Positions 21,455 through 33,170 of a DNA stretch of 64,000 nt are shown here, piece by piece. The notes under the pieces were generated by a model. The model did no database searches. It worked only from the letters and a program-made list of their open reading frames with translations, and had not been told where the DNA came from. Origin of the DNA: Macrolepiota albuminosa (lineage: Eukaryota > Basidiomycota > Agaricomycetes > Agaricales > Agaricaceae); contig JAMWFC010000029.1 of NCBI GenBank assembly GCA_027475525.1, positions 1,116,001-1,180,000 of the forward strand, in the 5' to 3' direction. The stretch's first letter is position 1. Each line of letters starts with the position of its first letter. A program made the translations under genes and the position numbers.

Positions 21455-22999
21455 TACTCCTCTAACACCTCTTTCTCAACTCGTTATTTCTCTTACCCCA
21501 TCGCCATTACCTAGAACTCCTTCCCCACATCCGCTAACCCAACTCGGCACCACAGTCGCCATGGAACAACAAGTCCAGCGCATGCTGCCACATAATCACT
21601 TTCGGCACTGAAATGGGACAAGTCCAAGCCATGGGAGCTTTCCCAGTATTTCAAGGAATTAGAGTATTTATTCAGGGATTGTGGAATCAGCGACCACACA
21701 CAGATGAAGGAATACGCAGCAAGGTATGTGTCATATGACACGGCAGAGACATGGACAGGTCTTGCTGAGTTTGCCGCTTTTGTTCCTGCCACACCACCAG
21801 TTCCAGCCCAAGGTGCTTTGTATGAAGACTGGAAGACGGCAGTAATCCAGTTGTACCCTGGCGCAGAGGAGGCTACCCAATACACAGTAAACAAGTTGCA
21901 GAAATTAGTACAGGAATCATTCGACAACGGCACATCCTCGCTTGGCGCGTTCTCTATGTATTACTATGAGTTCCAGAAAATTGCTAGATGGCTCTTGCAA
22001 AACGGCAAGCTCTATATTAACGAGGAATGTTGCCTATTCCAACAAGACATTCTGACTTTGTTGTGGACTCGTATAGCTCGTTGCCTAGAAATTGTCCAGC
22101 AGGCCCATCATCCAGAGGAACCATATAACGTTGCCGACGTCTTTGAAGCCGGTAAATGGGTTCTCAAGAGAACAGACACCGGCGTTGGGATACAATGCGC
22201 TAGGACGAGCCCACCCCCTGAGCGAACCAATAGTATTATTCCCATCCCACCTCCTGCTACCGACTACGTTAAGAAAGAGGAGCTCAATGCTGCCATTACC
22301 GCTGCTGTCGCTTCCGCTATAACTCAAATTGAAACCATGATCACAACCAACCTCACTGCTAACCAACCCGCTAATGTACCCGCACCTGGCCCTTGCCACT
22401 TCTGTGGGGAAATTGGCCATACTATGATTAGAGGATGCTGTGCAACTTTAGAAAATTATATTTGGCAAGGAAGAATTTGAAGGGCTATCAATGGCAAGAT
22501 AGTTCTAATCACTGGCGCCACCATTCCCAACTACCCAGACAAGAAGTTCTTCCAGGAGCAGGTTGATGAATAGCATAGGCGCAATCCAGGACAAATCGTT
22601 ACTGGCACCCTTTTTGGTAACGCCAACCCTGACTCTGAACAGGCGACCCAACAGCAAATGATTCACGAGGTCTTACACTTCGACAGCGTTGGCGACCATC
22701 CTACTTTCTCATGGGAAGAATGTATCGCCAAGCTACAGAAGGAGCTAGATTTGCTCAAGAATCAGGTTTTTGATGGGGTTGAAGTTAAGCAGCCTAAACA
22801 ACCTCTTAAAGGATACAAGCCAATGCCTCCCGCTAGCAAGTTACCGACTCCTGCTCCTGCCGCACCGCCAGTTACAACTTCAGAACTGTCTTTGTCCGCT
22901 GCTGCTCCTGAACCGCCTTTGCAGCCGCTCTATCCCTACTCAGGGATTCCCGACCGATATCATGCTTCCGCACAGAGAAATTTTGCCGCTCCCGAGAAG
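21455..22999 (+). pseudogene. Gag of element B
   Basis: The block KWDKSKPWELSQYF, then EYAARYVSYDTAETW and LYPGAEE at 21605-21880, is the Gag pattern of a common basidiomycete Gypsy group. A zinc finger C-H-F-C-G-E-I-G-H....C at 22394-22438 has spacing CX2CX4HX5C. A Pro-rich C-terminal part follows to 22999. A frameshift lies near 21600 (leader to capsid), and TGA (22478-22480), TAG and TGA stops occur later. Gag would form the particle. The Pro-rich reading continues toward the protease. Confidence 0.85.
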
Positions 23000-23029
23000 C
23001 ATCCTGAAGGGGGTTACTGACCAACCACG

Positions 23030-24236
23030 CCAATATTCGACATAGAAAAATCAAACCACGTCTTCAGCTGCATTATAAAAACCGCTGTTACCTTATCAGT
23101 TGAAAAACTTTGTAGCATTGCCCCAGACATCCGCAACCAGGTCAAAACAGCAGTCACTCCCTGACAACCCTTGGCGACAGCCATTGCCGAGGTTGATGAA
23201 CTCGACAATGCGCTTCCCAGTTTTTCTGTTACTATTGACTCTCCTGCCACCGATGAGCCTCCTGCCAACACCGTCGCTAACGCCACCTCTGTGGACCCGG
23301 TGGAGACCTATCTTAGGTCAGTAGACCATGGAGAAGACCCCGCAATCCTTACCGTCACTCAAGAATCACACACTATTTGCTCGGTCGCACTAACTGTAGA
23401 CAACAAGCATGAGGTAGAGGCAATTGTGGATAGCGGTTAACAAATCATTTCCATGGCTGCGGAAATCGCTAACGACTTAGGCCTCATATATAACCCTACC
23501 GTTATACTAAACATGCAAAGCGCTAACGGTACGGTAGACAGATCCTTAGGCCTCGCCAAGAATGTTCCTTGCACACTTGGCAATATCACTTTCTACCTCC
23601 AGATACACATTTTACCATCCCCGGCATATGATTTACTTCTTGGCAGACCCTTTGACGTCTTGGCACAATCAGTCGTCAAGACTGTTACTGACGACAAAAC
23701 GACCCTAACAATTAGCGACCCAAATTCTGGAATCCGACGAACGGTGCCAACGTTCCCTAGAGGACAACAAAAAGGCACCCTCGCTAAGCCTCTGGAGTTT
23801 ACCAACCAACACGCCAATGAATGACCCCACAGGTGTTTTCACAAACCATCGAGGAGGTGATTGGCGACGATCATGGAGATGTGGCGCTGATGCTGGAATA
23901 TGACTATTATACTGGTCTTGTAAATATTATGTCTACCACTTGTCTTGACAAAGAAGTTTTAATTCCCTTATCCACTACCAACGCTGAGCTTTTCCAGAAA
24001 AACCCAAACATTACCGACTCTGCTCTAGCGTACTTATACCTTACCGCTTCCAAATCTTTTCAAAATATTGCATCTACCAATACATATTTCACTACCCTTC
24101 CCAGAGCCTTGTCTCCTGCTGTTCTCGGACTTGCTGCCCCTCAGGCTACAGTTCCCCTTTCCACCTCTGTATATAACCAAGCTAACGCTCCCAAAAGGAA
24201 AGGGGTTCAAGTCAAAAAGAAATATAAGCTAGTCGC
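23030..24236 (+). pseudogene. Retropepsin region of element B
   Basis: The active site reads V-D-S-G with Asp at 23429-23431, followed at once by an in-frame TAA, then ISMAAEIANDLGL, a flap region and YDLLLGRPFDVL, the retropepsin end block. Near 23820 the frame changes by one base, and a linker rich in Thr/Ser follows to KKYKLVA, where the solo LTR is inserted. Across the LTR the sense resumes as ALKTKPVATHSPE, as in relatives. The enzyme would cleave Gag-Pol; here it is broken. Confidence 0.85.
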
Positions 24237-25195
24237 TGTAGTACTTGGTTGCAAGTAGTACTGATAGTTCTGGGGCTTTCTTGAAGTCTTAGAAAGTGAC
24301 CTCTAATCCACACTGGTGCTTGATGATAAAAACTTGATGTATTGGGTGCTTCACAGAATATCAAATATTCTGATGGGCAGTAGAAGGTTCTCAGTCAACT
24401 CCAGCCTAAGCAGTTCACTCCCTGGGAACTACCGAGCCTTTGTTTTCCAATAGACTTCCAAGAAGAGGTTCAATAAACTCTAGCCTAGGTGATTCACTCC
24501 CTGGGAACCACTGAGCCTTTGCCTATCAAATGCCTGGTTATTCTCTACTCTACTTGGACTATTTATACTAATTTTCCAGTGCACAGACCACCAGATCACA
24601 TGACTTTTTGCTCTTGACCTCCCAGCATTCCTGACCTAATTTGTTGTTCCATTTTCCATTTTGGTGATGCATGTTTCAGTGCCACCATTCCATTCATCTC
24701 TTCCTTCCTCCATTCAATGCATGTTTCAGTGCCACCATTCCATTCATCTCTTCCTTCCTCCATTCAATGCATGTTTCAGTGCCACCATTCCATTCATCCC
24801 TCCCTTCCTCCATTCAATGCATGTGCCACCATTCTATTCATCTCTTTTGACATCCCTCCATGCTTCTTTCCCTTTCCCCTTTCAGTCATATCAAATTGGG
24901 GACTGTCAGATCAGATCTTGATCTAGATCATCACAATTTGATCCCCTTTTTGTCACCTCTGCCAGCTCCCATGCTTCCCCTCCCCATAACAGTGGTTGGA
25001 CTATTGTTGAGTTGATAGCTTGAGCTGGTCCCTGCCCTTTGTTCTGTACTGTCTGTGTATTTATTGGGGTGTTTTTGGAGATATAATTTGTTGAGACTGC
25101 TACCAGGAGGCTTACAGTTTTCAGCCCATAATTAAATGTTTATTTTGACTGCTGGTGCATGTTGTGTCCCTGACTGCTGGTACAGCATCGTATCA
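24237..25195 (+). mobile_element. Solo LTR, family G, inside element B (TSD TCGC)
   Basis: Starts TGTAGTACTTGG and ends GTATCA, with TCGC at 24233-24236 and 25196-25199 as a 4-bp target duplication. Removing LTR and one TCGC rejoins the element B reading frame (LVA-LKTK). A second copy, reversed, lies at 44762-45608 with its own 4-bp duplication. A TATTTATAC box near 24560 fits an LTR promoter. It contains a 50-bp tandem repeat absent as an array from the other copy. Confidence 0.92.
24669..24850. repeat. 50-bp tandem repeat in family G LTR
   Basis: Unit GCATGTTTCAGTGCCACCAT... starts at 24669, 24719, 24769 and, shortened, 24819. Three near-identical 50-bp units plus a partial one. The homologous LTR at 44762 has one related GGTGCCACCAGTTCCACCAT-like stretch only, so the array expanded in this copy. 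Confidence 0.9.
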
Positions 25196-25199
25196 TCGC

Positions 25200-27123
25200 A
25201 CTCAAAACAAAACCCGTCGCTACGCACTCTCCCGAGACATTTAGAATCGAGCGCCTAGATCATAGGTGACCCTCTTGCTGACATGCCAACCTTATCACCG
25301 AATCCGCCACCCTTTCAGCCCACAGGACGTTTTACCGCAGAACACCAGCAACAGTTCGCCAAGGAACATGATACCGGGTTTTTGACCAAAGATGAGTTGG
25401 ATGTTTTTACTGACCTCGTGGCTAAGCAAAATAAAGCCTTTGCTTGGGAGGACTCGGAACGTGGCAGCCTCCATACAGACTTCTTTCTGCCTGTCGTAAT
25501 CCCAACCATTCCTCACATGCTGTGGACTGAGCACAACCGACCGTTACCGCCTGGAATCCAAATTATAAGGACTAAGATACAGGCTGGCGTCTACGAATCC
25601 TCAAATAGCTCTTACCGCTTCCGGTGGTTTTGCATCCTCAAAAAGAACAGCAATCTACGCATAGTCCACAGTCTCAAACCGCTGAATAAAGTTACCATAC
25701 GACACTCTGGCGTACCGCCTTTTCCTGACCACGTTGCCAAGTCCTTTGCTGGGCGTATTTGTGGCGCCACCCTTGACCTCTACGTTGGCTACGACAAACG
25801 CCTGATACACCCTTCTTCCCGGGATCTCACTACTTTTCAAACTCTGTTTGGCGCATTGCGCCTAGTCACTTTACTGATGGGCTGGACAAACTCAGTCCCC
25901 ATATTCCATGACGACATCACTTTCATCCTCCAACCCAAGATTCCACATAACGTTCTTAGTTTCATTGATGATGTTGGCGTCAAAGGCCCCAAAGACTGGC
26001 AACTCGTAAATGGCTTACCAGCAACCCATCCCAAAAACTCCAACATTCACTTAGCGCTATGGGAGTTTTTCCTCCTGCTCAACCGGGTTCTCCAATATAT
26101 GAAGTATAGCGGTGGAACCTTTAGCGGCCACAAGCTCCTCCTTTGCATGCCAAGGTTCAAAATACTTGGTCACATCTGCACTCCCAATGGACATGTTCCC
26201 GACGAGTCTCGCTTAGCACTCCTGGAGCGATGGGGTCCTTGCCGCGACTTATCTGAAGATCGCGCCTTTCTTGGTACCATGGGTGTTCTCAGGATATTTG
26301 TCAAGAATTTTGCCCATCGCGCACACGCCCTTAACCGACTCATCCGTGCCAACAAGCCCTTCAAATTTGGGCCAGACCAGGTCACTGCACAACAAGACTT
26401 AGTAAAAGCCCTACAAGATGCCAAGCCCCTAGTCCCTATCGATTATAGCTCTGCCAACCCTGTTATCTTGGCAGTGGATACCTCGTACATTGCTGTTGGC
26501 TACTTCTTGTGCCAGTGCCTTAGCGACAATCAGAAACAGCGACGCTACAACTGCTTTGGGTCTCTCATGCTAAACGACTGAGAATCTCGCTACAGCCAGC
26601 CTAAACTAGAACTCTATGGGCTCTTCAAAGCCTTCCAGTCGCTAAAGATGTATTTGATTGGCGTGCAGAACCTTATTGTAGAAATCGACGCTAGGTACAT
26701 CAAAGGCATGCTGCAAAATCCCGATATCCAGCCATCCGCTAGCATGAACCATTGGGTGGTCACTATTCTTATGTTTCACTTTGAGTTGGTACACATCAAG
26801 AGCTCTTTCCATGGCCCAGATGGACTCTCTAGGCAACCACGGCAACCTGGCGACCCAGCAGAGGATCTACAGGCGGATAGCGATTTCAAGGATTGGATCA
26901 ACCGATTACATGGTTTTGTGCACCTCATACAACAGCCAATTCCCTTATTACAACGGCAACAGCCTACCAGTATTCTTTTACATCCCATTGTCCCTTACCA
27001 CCCAGAAATCTTTAGTGCACCCCTCACATTCTACATGGCAAGCATCCTTGGACAAGACTTGCCTCCAGTAAAAGTTGTACAAGAACCCCACAGCAGAAAC
27101 CTGACCTATGATGCCGTTCCCTG
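25200..27123 (+). pseudogene. Reverse transcriptase and RNase H of element B
   Basis: A 433-codon open frame (25283-26581) covers most of the polymerase. Visible: AFAWEDSERGSL and IPTIPHMLW before the fingers, VYESSNSSYRFRWFCILKKN, LDLYVGYD, the catalytic box S-F-I-D-D-V-G-V, and ILGHICTPNGH with RAFLGTMGVLRIF in the connection. RNase H reads L-A-V-D-T-S-Y-I-A-V-G-Y, then NHWVVTILMFHFELVHI. A TGA at 26579-26581 stands where relatives have Arg (CGA), and another TGA at 27121-27123. It copies element RNA into DNA in the particle. FIDD instead of YLDD is normal for this lineage as I recall it. Confidence 0.9.
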
Positions 27124-28423
27124 ATCCGCCAAGGCAAAGGCGGAAGACAGTCGTCTGTTAATAGTTGAACAATGGATACAAGACCTTAAGCAACCCGCAG
27201 GCCTTACCGACAAACAATACGCGACCTTTATCCAATATGCTACCCGTTTCTTCTTTACTGACAACCGCCTTTGGCGACGGAATCAAGATGGCGCTCACAA
27301 GCTGATCATCAAGCCAGAAAATTGTTTACATGTCCTGTGTGCCATGCATGACGAGCTAGGACATAGAGGTCTGTATGCTACCCAAGCCTCCCTTTTAAAA
27401 CGATTCTGGTGGCCACATGCTAGTGCCGACATCACCTGGTACATTAGGACTTGCCACCTCTGCCAAATTCAACAAACCCGCCAAGTGCTTATCCCGCCAA
27501 CCGTTGCAATGCCAGCTCCCCTCTTCAGCAAAATCTACATCGATACCATGCACATACCCAAATCCGGTTGCTACAAGTACATTATTCAAGGTCGTTGCTC
27601 GCTAATCCACTGGCCTGAATTTCGAATGCTTCAGAGAGAAAATATGGAGGTGGTCGCCAAGTGGCTATTTGAGGACGTCATTTGCTGTTGGGGAGCGCTA
27701 AGAGAAATCGTCACGGATAACGGTGCGCCAATTATCAAAGCGCTAACCTATCTTGCCAAGAAATACAATATCCATCACATTCGAGTATCGGGCTACAACA
27801 AACGCGCCAATGGCCTGGTAGAGAGACCACACTTTGACGTTCAGCAAGCGCTCTTCAAGGCGGTCAATGGCGACGAGTCTCGTTGGAGTGAGGTGACATA
27901 TTCAGTATTTTGGTCAGAAAGAGTTACCATTCATAAGCGCATGGGTTGTTCTCCCTATTACACGGCTACTGGCACCCATTCTTTACTTCCTGCTGACATT
28001 ATAGAAGCAACTTATTTGCAGCCAGCACCTAACAGCATCTTAGCGACTACCAATCTGATTGCCAGACAAGCTATTGATCTCCAACAAAGGAAAGAAGATT
28101 TAGAGCGACTCCACAAGGTAGTCTTTAGTGCCCGTCACCAAGCAGCACTATGATTCGAAACTGAGCATAGCACTACTATCAAGGATTACAACTTCCTGAG
28201 AGGAGCGCTAGTGCTTATGCGCAACTCCAAAATTGAAACCTCATACAACAAAAAAATGTGCCCGCGCTATCTAGGACCCTTGGTAGTGATCTCTTGTAAC
28301 CGTGGAGGTGCTTACGTGCTCTGTGAATTAGATGGTTCAGTACTGCATCGACCTGTTGCCGCATTTTGCCTATTGCCGTATCTTGTCAGGGAACAAATAA
28401 GAAACAGAATTATTGGACGATGA
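27124..28423 (+). pseudogene. Integrase of element B
   Basis: The N-terminal zinc-binding part reads H-D-E-L-G-H-R-G ... C-H-L-C (HHCC) near 27340-27470. The core holds the first Asp in Y-I-D-T-M-H, the second in V-T-D-N-G-A-P and Glu in N-G-L-V-E-R-P. The C-terminal part (28211-28423) has PRYLGPLVVISCNRGGAY and LCELDGSV, a GPY/F-type module; no chromodomain follows. The long 27344-28153 frame is intact except for a TGA at 28151-28153 where an Arg is usual. The protein inserts element DNA in the nucleus. Confidence 0.9.
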
Positions 28424-28888
28424 TGATTTGCTGACTCTGGTTGAAGAAGAAGAAAATGATTAGAAAAGACTATATTGATAAGCTCTCTTTTGCTATTACT
28501 TACTTTACTTATCTTTCTTGCCGATACTTACTGTACTATATCCAACAGACAATTCCTTACATAGTCAAGCCGCAGCGCTAGCATGTTGCCTACGCTTAAG
28601 CGCCTTGCGCAACTCTCGCCAAGGGTTTTTCGCTACAATGATTTACTGAGCGTTTCTCTTTTTCCTCAAAATTTGACTAAGTCCCTCACCTACTTCTCCT
28701 CTTGCTATTGCTAAAACCTAACTTAAAATGCTTACCGCTCGTCTTCCCTTTACTTACCCTGTGCTGGTGTGCTAACTCAGACTGGACTTATCCTTCCACT
28801 TGGCAATGAAATGGCAAAAAAAATATATATATCCGTGAACGGCAACAAGAAAAATATACATAAATGGCCTATCTACGCTAAGGTCCGT
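28424..28888. other. Spacer between pol and antisense gene of element B
   Basis: No gene seen. Pyrimidine-rich on the plus strand. It separates the converging 3' ends of pol (plus) and the antisense gene (minus), so it would hold both transcription ends. Confidence 0.5.
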
Positions 28889-31252
28889 TTATTCACTAAC
28901 ATTGTCCATCAGCAAGGAGTCGTTGGAAAGTGGCAGGGAGGAATCACAAAGAGGTAGGAGGTCGCCAGGCAAGATGTTGTTAGTGGTTTGCCAGTCCAGG
29001 GCGGCTTGGCAATCCACTTGGTAATCGCGCAGGACATGCAGGCTGCGACCCAAGTTAGAATAGCGCAAGCAAAGCGCCATGAGCTGGCCCTGGACTCGTT
29101 CCTGTTCCCACTCCATTGCCAACTCCATCGTTGCCGCCCTCCTCAAAAACCTCTCCAGCATCTCCCGTGAGTTAAGCGCAACCACCGGATATACGAGGTC
29201 TTGCCCCAGCCAGTTGAAAGCATCGCCGGTAACCATTGGCTGCGGCTGGGGAGTCCAAGTGGGATTGACTCTGGCGACCACGGGGTGCCTAGGCTCCAGT
29301 CCGGCAACGTCTTCAGGATCTGACACCTCCCAGGGGGCGGCGTTACCGTAGGGAGGGAGCCATCGCCACTCAGGCTCCTTCCTAGCTACTCCTGCCGCTC
29401 CCTCCCCTTCTCCCTCTACCGCCTCCTTTGCTGGTGCCTCCTCTTCGTCACCTTTGCGCTAAGTTGCCAAGGTCTTGTCTTCCTCCCCATCTGCGTCTTC
29501 GTCACTGCCAGCCGCTGCCACTGCCGAGGGCGCCACCTCCTGCTGCTCTTCCGTTGGCAGGGGGGCCATACCCGCGTTGTCCTCATCATCGGCAGTCGGC
29601 AGAGAAACCCCCCTCAAGTGGATAGGAGAAAGCAACTTACTTGGCCCGGCTTCTGAATCCCTTAGCAGCAGGCGACTGGCAGCAAGCGCCTTCTCTAGCT
29701 CCTCCATCTCAACATCCTTGGAGGCAGGGGGAGGAGACTCTACTACCCGTGCGCGCTTAGCCTTGCCCTTCCCTTTGGCAGGCGAAGAGACTTGTTGTTT
29801 CGAAGGGACCATAGTCCCTTGGCGCTCGCCGGCGCCATGGTTGCCAACTGTTGCGTATTTGTCCCCTTGACGCATCGGCAGCGCCAGGGAACTCTTGCTG
29901 ATGGTTGCCGCGTCTTCAGTGGCCTTCTTCTTCCTCTCCCCCTCAACGAACTCCCACACCCTCTTGACGAGGACGGCGCGCTTGAAAGTGCGCTCCACTA
30001 CCGCGTCGGGGGCTCCACCACGTTCGCAACTCTTAGCGCCATCCAGCGTGCAAGCCTGTTTCAGCATACCGCACCGATAGCAGGGCTGGCCACCGGTGGG
30101 ATACCAACACCCCTCTGGGTCGTTGTCGGCCCAGCACTTGTCGCACTCAGGAATGTTAACAAATGTGGTAGAAAAAGCTAAAGTACTTATCGCTCCTTGG
30201 GAATCCTTGAACTCCCATCTTACTGCTGGGCTTGCCATCCTCTTGTCCTTCATCTCCGGCAAGACCACCCCTGCTTCCATTCCTTCATCCAAAACCGCCT
30301 CATCTTGTCGCGCTACCAGCAAACTCTTCAGCTCTGCATCGCTAAAGGAAGTTCGCATTGGCACCTGCCAACTAGTTGGTTAGCAGGCAAAGTAACTTGG
30401 CGTAACCGACTTACCATGTAACGAGGGGCGGCAGCCTTACGAGACTTAGAATGGGATAAATGACGGGCGCCAGCAGTAAGAACGCCCAAACTTACCTTCT
30501 TTTTCAATGTCTTGCCAGGCTTGACCGGAGAGCCTGAGTTGCTTGCCAGCAGTGCTGGGCTTCAGGCACTACCGGCATGGGAATCCTTCTCACCTGACAC
30601 CTGCCTCCTTGCAACTGGCAACTTCTCGCTGGCGACCAGGTTCTCGCCAACGGCCTCTCACTCCTCCAAGGCCTTGGTCCTCTCCTTGGCATCTTAGGAG
30701 GCCTCTTCCAGCACATTCTTGCGAATAGCTGCCATCTCAGCATCCACCTGCAAATTAGCAAGAGGCGCTAACACCTCTTGTTTGCTATGGGAAGACAGAT
30801 CAGACTACAGCTAAGTTAGAAATCAAAAACTCAGGCGCAGGAGCGCTTACCATCATTGGCAAGGCACCAGAAAGGATATCCTCCAATTTGTCCTCAATGG
30901 TGGGGACAGGAGGAGGCGCCTAGGGACCCAATCAGTAACAAGGCGGCAAGTACTGATAGAGACTTACAAATCTGGAGAGAGGCGCTAACCACTCAGCGCC
31001 ACGATTGTCAACATAGCGGGCTCGGCACCACTCCCGCACCTTGATCTCTCGATCCCACCCTATGCCAAGAATGCGAACCTCATACCAGCGTTCCAACAAT
31101 TTCATCATGGCAATAATCAAGTTTGAAGGCACCTCTGCACCCACATCCTCGATGTGCCTAATAAATTTGTTTGCCTTGTCAATATAGGCAGAGGCGGCAT
31201 CTTGGGCCTCACAAGACGGTACGGGAGGCAGAGTTGGAATGCGGAAAGACAT
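28889..31252 (-). pseudogene. Antisense spliced cysteine-cluster gene of element B
   Basis: Minus-strand exons inferred from GT..AG pairs: 31252-30968, 30919-30851, 30784-30415, 30364-28889, introns of 48, 66 and 50 nt. Exon 4 carries a cysteine cluster CX2CX8CX8CX2CX6C (ECDKC...CWYP...CYRC...QAC), basic stretches (KGKGKAKRARVV), acidic Ser-rich sequence, and a C-terminal helical part (EMLERFLRRAATMELAMEWE). Exon lengths sum to one base too many and exon 3 has three stops; exon 4 has a TAG at 29459-29461. The layout (antisense, three introns, Cys cluster, coiled C-terminus) parallels the genes of E and A although direct similarity is weak. A zinc-binding regulator is an inference. Confidence 0.6.
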
Positions 31253-31395
31253 ATTATTTTTGAAGAGCGCCAGGTAAAATCAGAGAAGAGAGGTGAAGTC
31301 CAAACTTATGCGCCAGGACGGAAAGACATATTATTTTTGAAGAGCGCCAGGTAAAATCAGAGAAGAGAGGTGAAGTCCAAACTTATGCGCCAGGA
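31242..31395. repeat. 77-bp tandem duplication 5
   Basis: The segment beginning CGGAAAGACATATTATTTTT at 31242 recurs at 31319, period 77. It covers the start codon of the antisense gene of element B. Confidence 0.95.
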
Positions 31396-31498
31396 CTATA
31401 AACAAAATCTCAAGAACGCACGGACCACTTGTCACAAAAGCGGTAACGGTAGCCTTATTTGGTGACTGAGGACAGTCAATTTTTCAGTTGGGGGGAGA

Positions 31499-32428
31499 TG
31501 ATAGGACCCCATACAGGATCAGCGCATCAATGGCAGGCTACAGCAACGTGGCACTGGCTCGGGATACCTTAGCGTGCCCTAATTAACCAATTTTGGCAAT
31601 ATTTGACAGCTGTGCATGGCAAGAAGCAGATCCAATCAATGATAGCGCCAACGGCAGACAGAATGACAACTGACAAATGGCATCAGTCACTGACAACAGC
31701 GCTTGGAAAGAAGACTGACGATCTATCAAAAACTGACGGACAGCTTGGCGTTTGACCTTGGCGTTTGACATCGCTTAGCGCCTTGATTTGGCGCTTGACA
31801 TCGCTAAGCACTTTGGACAGACAGAAGAGTGATGAGTTGATGGTTTAGCATTGCAATCTGCCACCTGGCGTCGCTAAGGGTCTTGAATGGACGGTAGGGA
31901 TCTGAAACAGTTGGAGCTACCCCTATAAAATTTTCTAGTTTACTGCCTTTTGGCAATGGTTAGTCACTGGCGACGGTGAACTCCTTGTAGTATAAAAAGT
32001 ACTTACCGACTTGTACATACCCAGCCAAGAACAGAGTTTCCTGCTTCCTTTACTCCAGTCTCCCTTACGGTCCAAATCTCATTTACGGTTGGCAATGTCA
32101 AAGTTATCGGCAGTTGCAGACTCTTGCTAATACTCGACACCCTTGTGCCTTGCAGATACAGCAGGCATTAACAATGCTTAGACCTTGCTAAGCTTACCGT
32201 GTTCTTTGCCGCTCTCATTGCCGTGTTCACTTACCGCTTCTTTCATAGGCGCTTTGTCTTAGCGCTTGACACTTGCCGACCTTCTTCCAACTTTACTTTA
32301 TTCTCATAGACACGTTCTCTGGGACCTGCCTGGGACTCCTCACATCACTTATAGCACGCCCACCGCAAGCTTTTGGTACAGTAACACTATTGTTATATTT
32401 GTTACTGACCAAGCTTTGGGCGTCATCA
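31499..32428 (+). mobile_element. 3' LTR of element B
   Basis: Starts TGATAGGACCCC right after a purine tract and ends GCGTCATCA; the next four bases GTGT repeat the GTGT before the element. TATA-like boxes lie at 31924-31930 (TATAAAA) and near 31991. Several GCTTAGCGCC / GCTAAGC short repeats occur in the first half. 930 bp long. Confidence 0.8.
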
Positions 32429-32432
32429 GTGT

Positions 32433-33170
32433 TCATTGTAACAGAATTCAGCAGAGGGAATGTGCACCTGAAGTTCAAAGATAAAAGGTAATTCGAACTT
32501 CAGAGTGCAATGTATCTTAAATACATTTTTAATAATGAGACATAAGTGGAGCAGAAATAATATAAACACATGTATTAGTAAGCAACATAATATAAAAGAT
32601 TATAAAGCATGTATGTGCATACACAATAAATGACAAGGTCATGACATGTGTGTTTTGTAGTCAAACATTGTTTCCTTTAACACATCTTTGAGCAGTTTGA
32701 GCCCCATAAGTAGTGAAAATTGTGGCAACCACAGCAGTCACTGGATTTTTGAGGTTGAAAGTGCCATGATCTAGAATTTCTTTGTATTCGCATACCAATA
32801 TGCAGCTTTTAATTTGTTATGACTCTAAAATGTGTCAGAAATGCAGCGACCACAGCAGTTGCCATGTTTTTGCCTGGAAAGATGAAGTATGAGGCTACTC
32901 AAGTCTAAATTGTACTTTTTAGCTGCTTAACATGCTTAGTCAGCCAAAATTGCAAAATTATTATTGCGGAATGAAATTCTAATCTATGATTTACTTGAAT
33001 CATTTTCATAATTTTGAGGGATTGTAGCCCCAAAAGTGGTCAAAAGTTCAGCAACCATGTGATCACCATGTTTTTTGTCCTTGGAGTATGCAAAACTATT
33101 ATTATTGTGCATCAAAATGCTAATCCAATGTTTTTTACTTGTTGACCCCCTGCCAATAGCCTCTCCTGTG
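32433..33170. repeat. AT-rich repeat with three palindromic motif copies
   Basis: No gene. Motif copies near 32715, 32835 and 33045 match those at 18.8-20.0 kb (AAATTGTGGCAACCACAGCA, AAATGCAGCGACCACAGCAG, then TTTTTG blocks), the first two again 120 bp apart. It is the continuation of the AT-rich family found left of element B. Confidence 0.7.
32466..32505. repeat. Inverted repeat CTGAAGTTC/GAACTTCAG
   Basis: CTGAAGTTC and GAACTTCAG are separated by about 18 bp and could form a hairpin. A related half (CTGAAGTTCAAAGGTAAAAA) lies at about 20151, at the edge of the same AT-rich repeat on the other side of element B. Confidence 0.6.

Larger units (their letters stand above)
21434..32428 (+). 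mobile_element. Ty3/Gypsy element B
   Basis: Limits: a first-21-bp remnant of the 5' LTR at 21434 and a complete 3' LTR at 31499-32428, LTR termini TGAT...ATCA, flanked by the 4-bp duplication GTGT (21430-21433 and 32429-32432). Order on the plus strand: gag, protease, reverse transcriptase/RNase H, integrase; then on the minus strand a spliced accessory gene; then a polypurine tract (GTTGGGGGGAGA) and the 3' LTR. Gag and most of pol share one reading frame, with a one-base shift near 23820. It contains a solo LTR (24237-25195). Belongs to the basidiomycete Gypsy lineage with FIDD in place of YLDD. Confidence 0.9.

Noticed and set aside
22085..22420. Minus-strand frame opposite the gag of element B
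   Set aside because: A shadow of gag; no splice sites or Cys cluster, unlike the supported antisense genes near the 3' LTRs.
24669..24850. Repeat arrays as CRISPR
   Set aside because: Repeats are contiguous with no spacers and lie in a eukaryotic LTR.
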